Shown here: positions 15,786-24,100 of the stretch, in pieces
Layout of the letters: every line of letters starts with the position of its first letter
Position numbering within the stretch: position 1 is the stretch's first letter
Source: a virus
DNA length: 64,000 nt
Virus record (IMG/VR): IMGVR_UViG_3300031669_000016
Location: 1-64,000 of that record
Direction: 5' to 3' (one strand)
The notes under the pieces: model-generated
What the model saw: only the letters and a program-made list of their open reading frames with translations
What the model was told of the DNA's origin: nothing
Databases searched by the model: none
Program-made: the position numbers and the translations under genes

Positions 15786-16560
15786 TGGACTCGTCAGCGT
15801 TATTGTCACGAGTTGGAACCGTGAAGAGGTGGTTGACTGCCTTGTCTCGATCTCTCGCCACACCGACGAGACTACCTACGAAGTGATTGTGACCGACAAC
15901 GGGTCGGATGAGGGCTTGCAGCGAGAACTCCAAAAATGCCAGCACTGTGGTCTTATCAATAGGTTGCTGTTGCGATCGCCGGGAGACTGCCAGTCCTGGG
16001 CGGCATCAATGAACGAGGCTGTTCTGGCCAGTCAAGGCATGTGGCTGGTCGTTCCGAGCCTTGCCAACGACTTCATCGTCACCCCTAACTGGCTCGGCGC
16101 GATGGGGCAAGTTGCGCGGCGTGACGATGCTAGACGTGTCCACTGGGCATTCGCTGTGACTCAAGATGGACAGCAGATGCAGGCCGAGGGCTTCGGTGGC
16201 TATGTCTTAGAACCGGCGCGCTACGCCCACGATCCAAACGACGATCCCGACTACACCGGACACGCCTTGCTGCACCGCGGTCTGTGGGATGCGGTCGGTC
16301 CCTATGATACCCAGTTCGAGCCGATCTATATGGAGGATGTGGACTGGGGTATTCGACTCCACATGTACTTGTCCAGTGAGATCGATCCTGTAGCGGCCTT
16401 GCAGTACCGGCCCGCCATTCAACTCGTGCCCGACGCTGTTTTGATCCACACCAAGATCCATACCGTTCGAGGTCATGGTGCCGCGATGTGGGGTCGGAAC
16501 CGCGACCGACTCTTAGCGAAGTATCCAGCAATCAAACAAGCACTGGAGGCGCAGCGATGA
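15778..16560 (+). CDS. Glycosyltransferase family 2
   Basis: A 260-residue GT-A protein starting MFDGLVSVIVTSWNREEVVD, with VIVTDNGSDEG (nucleotide-sugar site), LANDFIVTPNWL in place of the DxD loop (N-D), and VGPYDTQFEPIYMEDVDW carrying the ED acceptor/catalytic motif common to rhamnosyl- and related GT2 enzymes. ATG 15778 with CGAGGAGGG upstream is the right start; the open frame extends further upstream inside the previous gene. It belongs to the coupled glycosylation block. Confidence 0.85.
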   Translation: MFDGLVSVIVTSWNREEVVDCLVSISRHTDETTYEVIVTDNGSDEGLQRELQKCQHCGLINRLLLRSPGDCQSWAASMNEAVLASQGMWLVVPSLANDFIVTPNWLGAMGQVARRDDARRVHWAFAVTQDGQQMQAEGFGGYVLEPARYAHDPNDDPDYTGHALLHRGLWDAVGPYDTQFEPIYMEDVDWGIRLHMYLSSEIDPVAALQYRPAIQLVPDAVLIHTKIHTVRGHGAAMWGRNRDRLLAKYPAIKQALEAQR

Positions 16561-16940
16561 CAGATGTGAAGCTTCGAGTCTGGGTTTCTGGCTTCGAGGA
16601 GACCTCTCTCATAGAGGCGGCGTTGAGTGATGTCGGTTTCATCCCAGTAGTCAATCGACCGCAGCGTGTAGTCGGTGGACACGGCCACGCCGGCGTCGAG
16701 CTCTGGAAAGAGGGGATCCGCCGCGCCGATATCGTTCTGATCAATGCGGAATGCCGCGGCATCGAGACCGGTATGGAGTTGATGTATGCCGTTGTCCTCA
16801 ACAAGATGTGTATCGTCGTCGGCGACACTGCCGCTGCAATGCCATGGCTGACCGTGCACTGCACCGCAACCTTCCCGACATGGCCGAGTGCCGTCGCCTT
16901 TTTGGGTGAGTACCAAAAGATCGGAGTTGAGCCATGCTAG
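16557..16940 (+). CDS. Nucleoside 2-deoxyribosyltransferase-like protein
   Basis: A 127-residue protein with ATG 16557 overlapping the previous TGA. It shows the nucleoside deoxyribosyltransferase/YtoQ-like pattern: RRADIVLINAECRG followed by IETGMELMYAVVLNKMCIVVGD, where GMELMYA matches the G-x-x-x-E-x-x-x-A active-site helix of the superfamily. It might process nucleotides or nucleotide-sugars for the neighbouring glycosyltransferases or for base modification; the substrate is unknown. Its stop overlaps the next ATG (ATGCTAG). Confidence 0.6.
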   Translation: MTDVKLRVWVSGFEETSLIEAALSDVGFIPVVNRPQRVVGGHGHAGVELWKEGIRRADIVLINAECRGIETGMELMYAVVLNKMCIVVGDTAAAMPWLTVHCTATFPTWPSAVAFLGEYQKIGVEPC

Positions 16941-17611
16941 TCGGTATGACCATACCGGTTCTCGTCAACTTCTCAGGCCTCATCGAACTGCTCAATACCG
17001 TCCGCACCGCACACAGCATCCGTTACCATATCGTTGATAATTCCACAGCCAATCACTCCGTGGCGGAGTCGTGGAATCTGGGTTGCCGCACCCTCTTCGA
17101 TGCGGGTTGCGATGTTGTCATCGTCGCCAACGACGACATCGTGTTGTGTCCACACAGCATCGACAACCTCGTTGACTGCTGGCGCGAAACCGATGCGTGG
17201 ATAGTGACAGCCGCCAACCTCCGCGGTGGACCCAGCTCAGAGCAGGTCAAGATAATGGTGCCCAAACCTCCCTATCGGGTCCATGCCCACCCTGACTTCA
17301 GCTTCTTTCTGTTGCCGCGCCACACATGGGACAGAGTCGGCGAGTTCGATGAGAACTTTCTACGCGCCTACTTCGAGGACAACGACTACCACGCCCGCGT
17401 CGTCCTCGCCGGTGGCACAGCTGTTTCAACCAGTGCCGCACCGATGTACCACTATGGTGGAGGCACCCAGAACCACGGTGTCACGCCTGTCGTGTCTGGA
17501 AACGAGTTCTCTGCAAACGCGGCCTATTTCCAGCGCAAATGGGGCCATGCCGTCGTCACCGAGGAGAGTTTGATGCGGCAGCATTACTATCCCACCCCGT
17601 TCAAACCATAG
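16934..17611 (+). CDS. Glycosyltransferase family 2
   Basis: A 225-residue GT-A protein. Markers are YHIVDNSTANHSVAESWNLG, VVIVANDDIVLCP (DD in the metal/sugar-nucleotide position) and RVGEFDENFLRAYFEDNDYH with the ED-D motif of GT2 enzymes. It is the fourth transferase of the block between tail terminator and tail tube, so its likely target is a virion protein such as tail tube or decoration protein, or a host glycan. Confidence 0.85.
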   Translation: MLVGMTIPVLVNFSGLIELLNTVRTAHSIRYHIVDNSTANHSVAESWNLGCRTLFDAGCDVVIVANDDIVLCPHSIDNLVDCWRETDAWIVTAANLRGGPSSEQVKIMVPKPPYRVHAHPDFSFFLLPRHTWDRVGEFDENFLRAYFEDNDYHARVVLAGGTAVSTSAAPMYHYGGGTQNHGVTPVVSGNEFSANAAYFQRKWGHAVVTEESLMRQHYYPTPFKP

Positions 17612-17695
17612 TCTGGTACAACCCCAACTCACCATTCAGGGGCAACGACTGCGTTAGGTCGCCATATCTCTATAGAGAGGAGGTGGACTTGAAGG

Positions 17696-18496
17696 ATGCC
17701 TATTGAGAGCAGAATGACTGCTATGGTGATGAAGCGGAAGCGTCTGATCGTTGACGGTATGCCCGTCGGCGCGCTTTCCGGCCTCGACTTCGACCCCAAC
17801 GTCATCGAGGTGAGCCGTGACGTCTACGGCGACGTCGACGGCATTAGCATGGCGACGTATGGTTCGGGTCCGCAAAGCGTGGATATCATCGAAGATCCGA
17901 ACAGCCCGCTCGTCAACGAAATGTTCGCCGGTATCCCTGATCGGGACCCGACGACCCCGGTGCTGGCGCGTGCAGGCAGTGGGGTGACCCCGCGCTTCGC
18001 CATAGTCGAAACGCTGAATGAGGACCACAACGGCTACGCGAACGGCAGCACCTATTTGGGCAGCTGGGCGGCCGTGTTCGGAACTGCCCGGAACGATCCG
18101 GCAGGGGAGGCGGTGCGCACCATTCGCGGCAACGCCGGTGTGCCTCTGGAGTGCCTTGAGGGTGGCCAGTTCCTTTCCCGCCGCGTCACACTGTCGAGTG
18201 GTGGTGGCGGCTGGACCGGTACGTGGACCAGTCCGGTCCCGCTCCTGATCCCGCAGAAGAGTGACCACTACGCGGTTTACTTGGAGATCCAGCACGGCGA
18301 TGGCTACGACCGTGTGGCCCAGGAGATCGCTGTCGACGACACCAATGTCGACGTGGCCAAGACGATCACGATTCCGCATACCGACGTGATCGATGCCGGA
18401 TTTGGCGGTGCGACGGGTACGGAGGTCTCGGCGTGGGTCATCTTCCTCCACAGCGAATCCGCTCTGCAGACCCACGAGTACCGTTGGGGCGCGTAA
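17696..18496 (+). CDS. Major tail tube protein (putative)
   Basis: A 266-residue, beta-rich protein with a strong GAGAGGAGGTGG ribosome site and ATG 17696. It lies between the terminator/neck genes and the frameshifted tail chaperones, the conserved slot for the tail tube, and a strong stem-loop follows it as usual for highly expressed genes. Sequence traits include a repeated RLIVDGMPV-type N-terminal strand and VSAWVIFLHSE near the end. No sheath gene lies next to it, consistent with a siphovirus. Confidence 0.65.
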   Translation: MPIESRMTAMVMKRKRLIVDGMPVGALSGLDFDPNVIEVSRDVYGDVDGISMATYGSGPQSVDIIEDPNSPLVNEMFAGIPDRDPTTPVLARAGSGVTPRFAIVETLNEDHNGYANGSTYLGSWAAVFGTARNDPAGEAVRTIRGNAGVPLECLEGGQFLSRRVTLSSGGGGWTGTWTSPVPLLIPQKSDHYAVYLEIQHGDGYDRVAQEIAVDDTNVDVAKTITIPHTDVIDAGFGGATGTEVSAWVIFLHSESALQTHEYRWGA

Positions 18497-18514
18497 CATA
18501 GACCAAGACAATGT

Positions 18515-18549
18515 GGTGGGGGAGAGGGCAAACAACCCTCTCCCCCACC
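18515..18549 (+). terminator. Strong stem-loop after tail tube gene
   Basis: GGTGGGGGAGAGGG (18515-18528) pairs perfectly with CCCTCTCCCCCACC (18536-18549), a 14-bp stem with loop CAAACAA. There is no T-run, so it acts either as a partial terminator or as an mRNA-stabilising structure that keeps chaperone expression below that of the tube. Confidence 0.6.
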
Positions 18550-18564
18550 TACTAGGAGGGCGTC

Positions 18565-19764
18565 GTGCAAGACCATGATCCCAAGGAAGTAATCCTCACC
18601 ACGATGGAAGCGTTCGACCCGGCCCGCCAAGATCCCATTGAGCAGATCTCGTTGGGGCGGGACAGTATCGAGATGCGTATCGTCCGCATCTCCGAGATAG
18701 TACGCCAAGCCGTCGAGGCTACACAGCAGCGCTTCGCGCGCGACTTACGAGACCGCTTCATGGGCGAGGTCGAACGCGGCGAACGCTTACTACCCCTAAT
18801 CGAGCGCATCGAAGTCATCAAGGACGAGTTAGGCCTATGGGGCGTTGAAGAGTTGGGCGCGGCGTGGCTATCTGTCTGGACAGCGCGCCAGCCCGAGGAT
18901 GAGGAGCGCAAGCTACCGGAACCGGATCGCTCCGCTTGGGATGAAGCGCAGTACCGCACCGACCTGCTCCGACTCTTCGTCATCGAGACACTCGCCCAGA
19001 TCGAGATGGTGCGCATACCCGCCGTGCTTCCAAAAGCGCTGCTCGATATCGGTCAGCTCAAGTCGTCAGACGAGCTGGACGAGGATGAACAGACCAAGCG
19101 GCTGCTCGAAGTCATAGATCGGGAAACGACGGAGCGGATCCGCCATCTCCGCCAACTGCCCGGCGAACGGGTCTGGAAGCGACTGTATCACGCCGCCGCG
19201 GTCGAACCCGCCTTTGAACAGGCTCAGCAATACACGCGCGTTTTGATGTTGTATGCCTGCGCACGCAAGCTGGATGATCGTAACGCTCCCTTCTTTGATC
19301 TGTCAGCCGTTGGCATCACGTCGATAGCCCAGGCGCTGCGTAGCCCGCAACAGGCATACGACGCCATGCTTGCCGAGTTCAAGGGCGATGAGCGGGTACT
19401 CAACGAAGTGGCCCAACGGGTCGTGATTGTGGGCGGTGCACTCTCACCCGAAATGGCGGCGCGTCTCGAAGAGGCGGCCAAAGAGCCCTTTCGTTCAGGC
19501 CCTTTGCGACATAGCACGGAAACAGGGGCAGGTGCCAGGGTGGGAGGGGACATCGTTGCTGCAAATCCCAGCGAACACGATGTACCTGGCGCGTCGAGCG
19601 TGGTTCTGGGTGGACGCGAAGGAGGCGCTTCGGCAGACCACAAGCCTGGGGCATCCGCGCCCGCCCAAGTGGATCATATCAGATTATCTGACGCAGTTTT
19701 TGGATCTGGTGCAACGGTTGCCTCATCCAGAGGAGGTGGGGGAGTACAAGACGTCGGCGCGTGA
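18565..19764 (+). CDS. Tail assembly chaperone (G-like, 0-frame product)
   Basis: A 399-residue protein from GTG 18565 with AGGAGGG upstream. Residues 1-308 are helical and charged, typical of tail assembly chaperones that bind the tape measure. Position between tail tube and tape measure is diagnostic. Beyond about residue 309 the 0-frame becomes glycine/alanine-rich, while an overlapping frame carries coherent sequence, indicating a programmed shift at 19486-19492. The shorter product ends at 19764. Confidence 0.65.
   Translation: MQDHDPKEVILTTMEAFDPARQDPIEQISLGRDSIEMRIVRISEIVRQAVEATQQRFARDLRDRFMGEVERGERLLPLIERIEVIKDELGLWGVEELGAAWLSVWTARQPEDEERKLPEPDRSAWDEAQYRTDLLRLFVIETLAQIEMVRIPAVLPKALLDIGQLKSSDELDEDEQTKRLLEVIDRETTERIRHLRQLPGERVWKRLYHAAAVEPAFEQAQQYTRVLMLYACARKLDDRNAPFFDLSAVGITSIAQALRSPQQAYDAMLAEFKGDERVLNEVAQRVVIVGGALSPEMAARLEEAAKEPFRSGPLRHSTETGAGARVGGDIVAANPSEHDVPGASSVVLGGREGGASADHKPGASAPAQVDHIRLSDAVFGSGATVASSRGGGGVQDVGA
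19486..19492 (+). other. Candidate +1 ribosomal frameshift site
   Basis: In frame, the mRNA reads GAG CCC TTT CGT; slippage of the proline tRNA from CCC to CCT gives GAG CCC TTC GTT CAG and joins ...AAKEP to FVQALCDIARKQ in the downstream frame. CCC-T is a known +1 slip motif in phage tail genes. A -2 shift would reach the same frame. Confidence 0.5.
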
Positions 19765-19924
19765 AATAGACTGGGTGTCTTTGTTTGGGGGCCATGTGAT
19801 ACCGCGCTACGATCTCTGGCAGGCTTTGGAGGAAATGGTCTACGGTCATTGCATCGCGGTTGAAGACAACCCAGCAATCGCTGATTATCTGAAGCGACAC
19901 CGCGCCAGACTCCGAGACATTTGA
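19490..19924 (+). CDS. Tail assembly chaperone T-like extension (frameshift product)
   Basis: The coherent frame from about 19490 encodes FVQALCDIARKQGQVPGWEG ... WISLFGGHV-like sequence and ends KRHRARLRDI at 19924. The frame is also open upstream to ATG 19427, but that start has no ribosome site. As in lambda gpGT, it would be made as an extension of the 18565 product and recruit tube subunits to the tape measure. Its TGA overlaps the following ATG (TGATG). Confidence 0.55.
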   Translation, partial: FVQALCDIARKQGQVPGWEGTSLLQIPANTMYLARRAWFWVDAKEALRQTTSLGHPRPPKWIISDYLTQFLDLVQRLPHPEEVGEYKTSAREIDWVSLFGGHVIPRYDLWQALEEMVYGHCIAVEDNPAIADYLKRHRARLRDI

Positions 19925-20691
19925 TGACTAAAAGAGATCCGGCCAAAAAGAAAGAGTATGATCAGCAATACTGCCTCCAGAATCAGGAGGCCATCCGTGC
20001 GAGGCATAAGGCATACTATGAAGCAAATCGAGATGCCATCGTCGTGAGACAGAAGGCATACTACGAGACAAACCGGGAGAATCTTCTGATACAAAGTCGG
20101 CAGTATCGTGAAGAGCACCGCGCTGAGTTGGGGATACAAGAGGCCATCTACCGTGAGAAGAATCGAGAAGCACTCCGTATAACAGCAAAAGCTTATCGGA
20201 GGGCGAATCCAGAAAAGGTGAAGGCGAAGAATGCTGCTTATTATCAGAAGAATCGAGATGCCCTTCGCGCGAAGCGGAAGATATATCGGGAGGCGAATCG
20301 GGAGGAACGCTGTATCGCGGCGAAGCGGTGGCAAGAGAACAACCCCGACAAATACGCAGCGATTCACCAAAGAAGCGAGCACCGCCGACGCGCCCGGCTT
20401 GCCAATGTTTCGGGTGAGTACACCCAAGAGCAGTGGTATCAAATACTTACTCGGTATGGTATGGCCTGTGCCAAGTGTGGGCGGTCTCTTACGCGACGCT
20501 CTGCAACTGTAGATCACTTCGTTCCAATTGTTGCTGGTGGTCCGAACTGCGCCGAGAACTTGCAACCGTTATGTAAATCATGTAACAGTCGTAAGCATAC
20601 TCGAATACCCACGTTTGAGGAACAGTTAGCATTCATCGCACGTCGCAAGGCACTAGGCCTTCCAGCCGCCTTGATCGCGGAGGTGCTCTAA
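19924..20691 (+). CDS. HNH endonuclease with eight helical 15-residue repeats
   Basis: A 255-residue protein. The N-terminal ~150 residues consist of about eight 15-residue repeats with consensus YYEANRDA-x7, a basic helical array that probably tracks DNA. The C-terminal HNH domain has CAKCG...ATVDHFVPIVAGG...NLQPLCKSCNSRK, with the zinc cysteines and the DH catalytic pair. It sits between chaperone and tape-measure genes in the same orientation. It is probably a free-standing homing endonuclease, paralogous to the next gene. Confidence 0.85.
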   Translation: MTKRDPAKKKEYDQQYCLQNQEAIRARHKAYYEANRDAIVVRQKAYYETNRENLLIQSRQYREEHRAELGIQEAIYREKNREALRITAKAYRRANPEKVKAKNAAYYQKNRDALRAKRKIYREANREERCIAAKRWQENNPDKYAAIHQRSEHRRRARLANVSGEYTQEQWYQILTRYGMACAKCGRSLTRRSATVDHFVPIVAGGPNCAENLQPLCKSCNSRKHTRIPTFEEQLAFIARRKALGLPAALIAEVL

Positions 20692-20692
20692 G

Positions 20693-21178
20693 ATGCCACT
20701 CAAAGATCCTGTCAAGCGAAAGGAATATCGACGGCAATGGCGCCTCCAGACCCGGGATGCCCGTCACGCGACAGAGAAAGTATGGCGGGAAGCGAACCGG
20801 GATGCCTGTCGCGCGAAAAAGAAAGTGTGGCAGGCAGCGAACCGGGATGCCCGTCGAAGGGGTGCACAGCGGAGGCGCGCTTGTATTACCAATGTTCCGG
20901 GTGAATACACCAAAGATGAATGGCAGGATGTGCTTGTCCGATACGGCATGACTTGTGCTATATGCGGACATCCCTTTACAGCGCGGTCCGCGACAGTAGA
21001 CCACTTTGTTCCTCTGAGTGCGGGTGGTCCTGCCTTTATTAGTAATATTCAACCCCTGTGTAAATCATGCAACAGTCGCAAGGGTAGTCGGATACCTACG
21101 TTTGAGGAACAACTCGCATTCATCGCTCATCGAAAGACGCTAGGCCTTCCAGCCGCTTTGGTCGCGGAGGTGCTCTAA
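20693..21178 (+). CDS. HNH endonuclease, shorter paralogue of the preceding gene
   Basis: A 161-residue protein with the same N-terminal DPVKRKEYRRQW start and only about two of the 15-residue repeats, then CAICG...ATVDHFVPLSAGG...NIQPLCKSCNSRK and an almost identical C-terminus (LGLPAAL-x-AEVL). ATG 20693 follows GGAGGTGCTCTAAG, the same junction that precedes the tape measure. It probably arose by duplication of the upstream gene with loss of repeats. Confidence 0.85.
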   Translation: MPLKDPVKRKEYRRQWRLQTRDARHATEKVWREANRDACRAKKKVWQAANRDARRRGAQRRRACITNVPGEYTKDEWQDVLVRYGMTCAICGHPFTARSATVDHFVPLSAGGPAFISNIQPLCKSCNSRKGSRIPTFEEQLAFIAHRKTLGLPAALVAEVL

Positions 21179-21179
21179 G

Positions 21180-24100
21180 CTGCCAAGCGCTCAATATTCC
21201 TATTTGCTCGGAATAGGCTTGGACCCGGTCACCGTCCAAAGGCTGCAGGCACAGCTAATCCAGCTCGCCCAGCAGGCCTCGAAAGTCGGTACGGCCCAGG
21301 CGCGTACCACTGTGGGTGTCACCCCACAGCAAACCACCGCAACCCAACGCGCCACACGTCAGGCCGCGGCTGGCTTTGCTACTACAAGTAAGCAGGCTAC
21401 GCAGGCAACCCAAGCAGTCAAAGGCTTCGGTGGCGCGATGCAAGAGGCGGGTCGCGGAATCTCTCATGCCGCGGGCAAGGTCCTTCTGTGGAGCGTGGCA
21501 ACAGGTGCGATCTACGGTTCACTGCAAGCCCTCCGCGGTGCTGTCGAGACCATCAACGACGTGGACTTCGCGTTGACTGGTTTGAGGAAGGTATACGCCG
21601 GAAACATCGCTGATCTCGGTCAGATGAAGAGGGCCGCGGTCGATATGGCGATGGCTTATGGTTCTGGAATCTCCGACGTCCTGAATGGTATGCGCGACTG
21701 GGCTCGGCAGGGCTACCGTGCTCGTGATGTAATCGAGTTGACAAGGGTTAGCTTGCTTGCCCAGAACATCGCCGAGATGGATGCTGTACAAGCAACCCGC
21801 TACTTGACGGCGGCCCTGAATCAGTTTGATCTTGAGGCCACTCAAGCAATTACTGTCCTCGACACGTGGAACGAACTAAGCAACCGCTATGCCGCAACGA
21901 CGCAGGACATCGCGGAAGGCACTGCCCGCCTCGGCCGCACCGCCCACGATGCTGGCCTCTCGATCCAAGAAGCCAGCGCGATGGTCGCCGTTCTAGTCGA
22001 GCAGACGAAGCGATCGGGCCAAGAAATCGGAACGGCGATGCGTACCGTTCTGACCTACGCCTATCGCGAGCGCAACGTCAAAGAGCTTGAGAAGATCGGC
22101 ATTTATGTTCGCCGTGAGCGGGGCGAACTGCTGGCTATGATGGACGTTTTGACGCAGCTATCTGTCAAGTGGGAGGTACTTAGCGATACCCAGCGTCAGG
22201 CCATTGCTGAAGCCTTCGGCGTGCGGCGGGTCACCGAGTTCCGGACCCTAATCCAGGGCATGCCCGCCATCCTTGAGGCGACGCGCATCGCGTATGACAG
22301 CCAAGGCTCCGCGTTGCGGGAGAACATCATCTTTCTGGATTCCCTGCAGGTCCGTTATGGGCGGTTGAAGGCCGCGCTTCAAGCACTCGCGGTCGGAACG
22401 GAAACGCAGGATACGTTGAAGAGCATTGTCAGCGTACTCACCAGCCTCGTTACCGTTGTCGATAAGGTTGGCATCAAGACCATCTTCGCTGCGGGCGCTC
22501 TGGTTCTGATCACGCGCTACACCCAAGCCTACTCGGCCGCGCTGATTACGTTCCATACCCAAATGGTTTTGGGCACACAAGCAGTAGCGGCAGGTACGGT
22601 GACAATGGCGGCATGGCAACTCCAGGTCAATGCTGCAACACTTGCCCTGCAGCGATTCTGGGTCACACTTGGTCCTGTTGGTTGGGCCGTGGCCGCTGTT
22701 GGTGTTGCTTTCGGGACTTGGAAGGCCATTGATGCTTATGTTTATCGCCATGAGCGTGCGGCACGTGGACTGGAGCGACAGGCCGAGGACATTGAGCAAA
22801 CAACCCTGGAGGCGCTTCGCCGCGAAGAAGCTGGCTACCGCGCCCAGGTCGACGCGTTGACGCGGCGTGCCGAACTGATCCAATCCTTACGTGATCAGTA
22901 CGAAGCGGTTGGAAAGAGTACTGATAAGGCCGCGGACAAGCAAAAGCAGATGGCGAAGATCCTCGAACTGCTTCAAGCCGCAACGGGTGATGCCAGCTTA
23001 GCTTTACGCGACGGCTTAGCTCCCGCATTTGGCATCGTCGAGCGCGCCGCACAGAGCGCTCTTATCGGCATTACCGATGCGATGGACAAGATGCGGGCCA
23101 GTATTGCCCAAACACTGCGGGGACAAATCCAGGGTATTAGGGGCGATATCGAACTGCGCAGAGATGCCGTCGATAACTTTGCGAAGGCCGCGGAGAGAGA
23201 ACGCAAGACGGTCCTTGGCATGTTCGACACTATTGCTAAGGGGCAGAAGCTGTATGTTGACCCCTTTGCCGGTGTGGATCGAAAAGATGCCGAGGCTGTG
23301 TTGTCTCGGACACATGAGATGAAGGATCTGTCCGGCCTGCAGACCGGTGTTACCAACAGGCTCAGCAATGCGGTGGGTGAGTACAACGTTGCGGCGGGTC
23401 GTCGAATCGAGTTGGAGGGTACACTCAAGACCACTGAACAAGCCCTACTCGAACTCGAAATGGAACGCGCCGATCTTCCCAAAAGGATCGTATCGGATCC
23501 GGATCCGCTCGGCACTAAGAAAGCTGGTAAGAGCCTCCGCAGTTATCAGAATCAGGTCCGATCCGTTATCAATCTGGTACGCGAACTCCAACAGGCGATG
23601 CGGCGTATGGGCGCGGAAGGTCTCGGGCCGTGGTATCAAGAAATCCAACGCTTCGACCAGACTTGGGAGGATATGCAGGACCGCGCGCTGATGGCGTTGG
23701 ACCAGATCAATGAAACCTTGTCCGAAGATATCCCGGCACAGGCGCGCAAAGCCCTGCTTGGGGCACGTGACGAACTGGTCGGCGTGCTCAACACCTTCGC
23801 TACTCAATATCCCCTAGAGTTCCAGCGCGCATGGGAACGTGCACTGCATATCATCCGCGGCGGTGCTGAGGCATTACAGTTCCAGCTCCGTGAGTACCGC
23901 GAAGAGTTGGAGAAGACCCTAGCCGATTGGGTTCGGCGCGGTAAGATCACGCCCGACCAGGCAACGGAGATGCAACGGCTCGCCACGCTGACCAAGCAAT
24001 TCGAGGTCATCTCTAAGAGTGCCGATCTGCTGGAACGGCAGTACCAGTTCGAACGACAAATCACAGAACTCGAAATGGGGAAGGGTTGGGAGTTCTCGCG

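Noticed and set aside
17654-18535. 293-aa antisense ORF opposite tail tube gene
   Set aside because: Shadow of the tail tube gene, arginine/histidine-rich without structure, and crosses the strong stem-loop.
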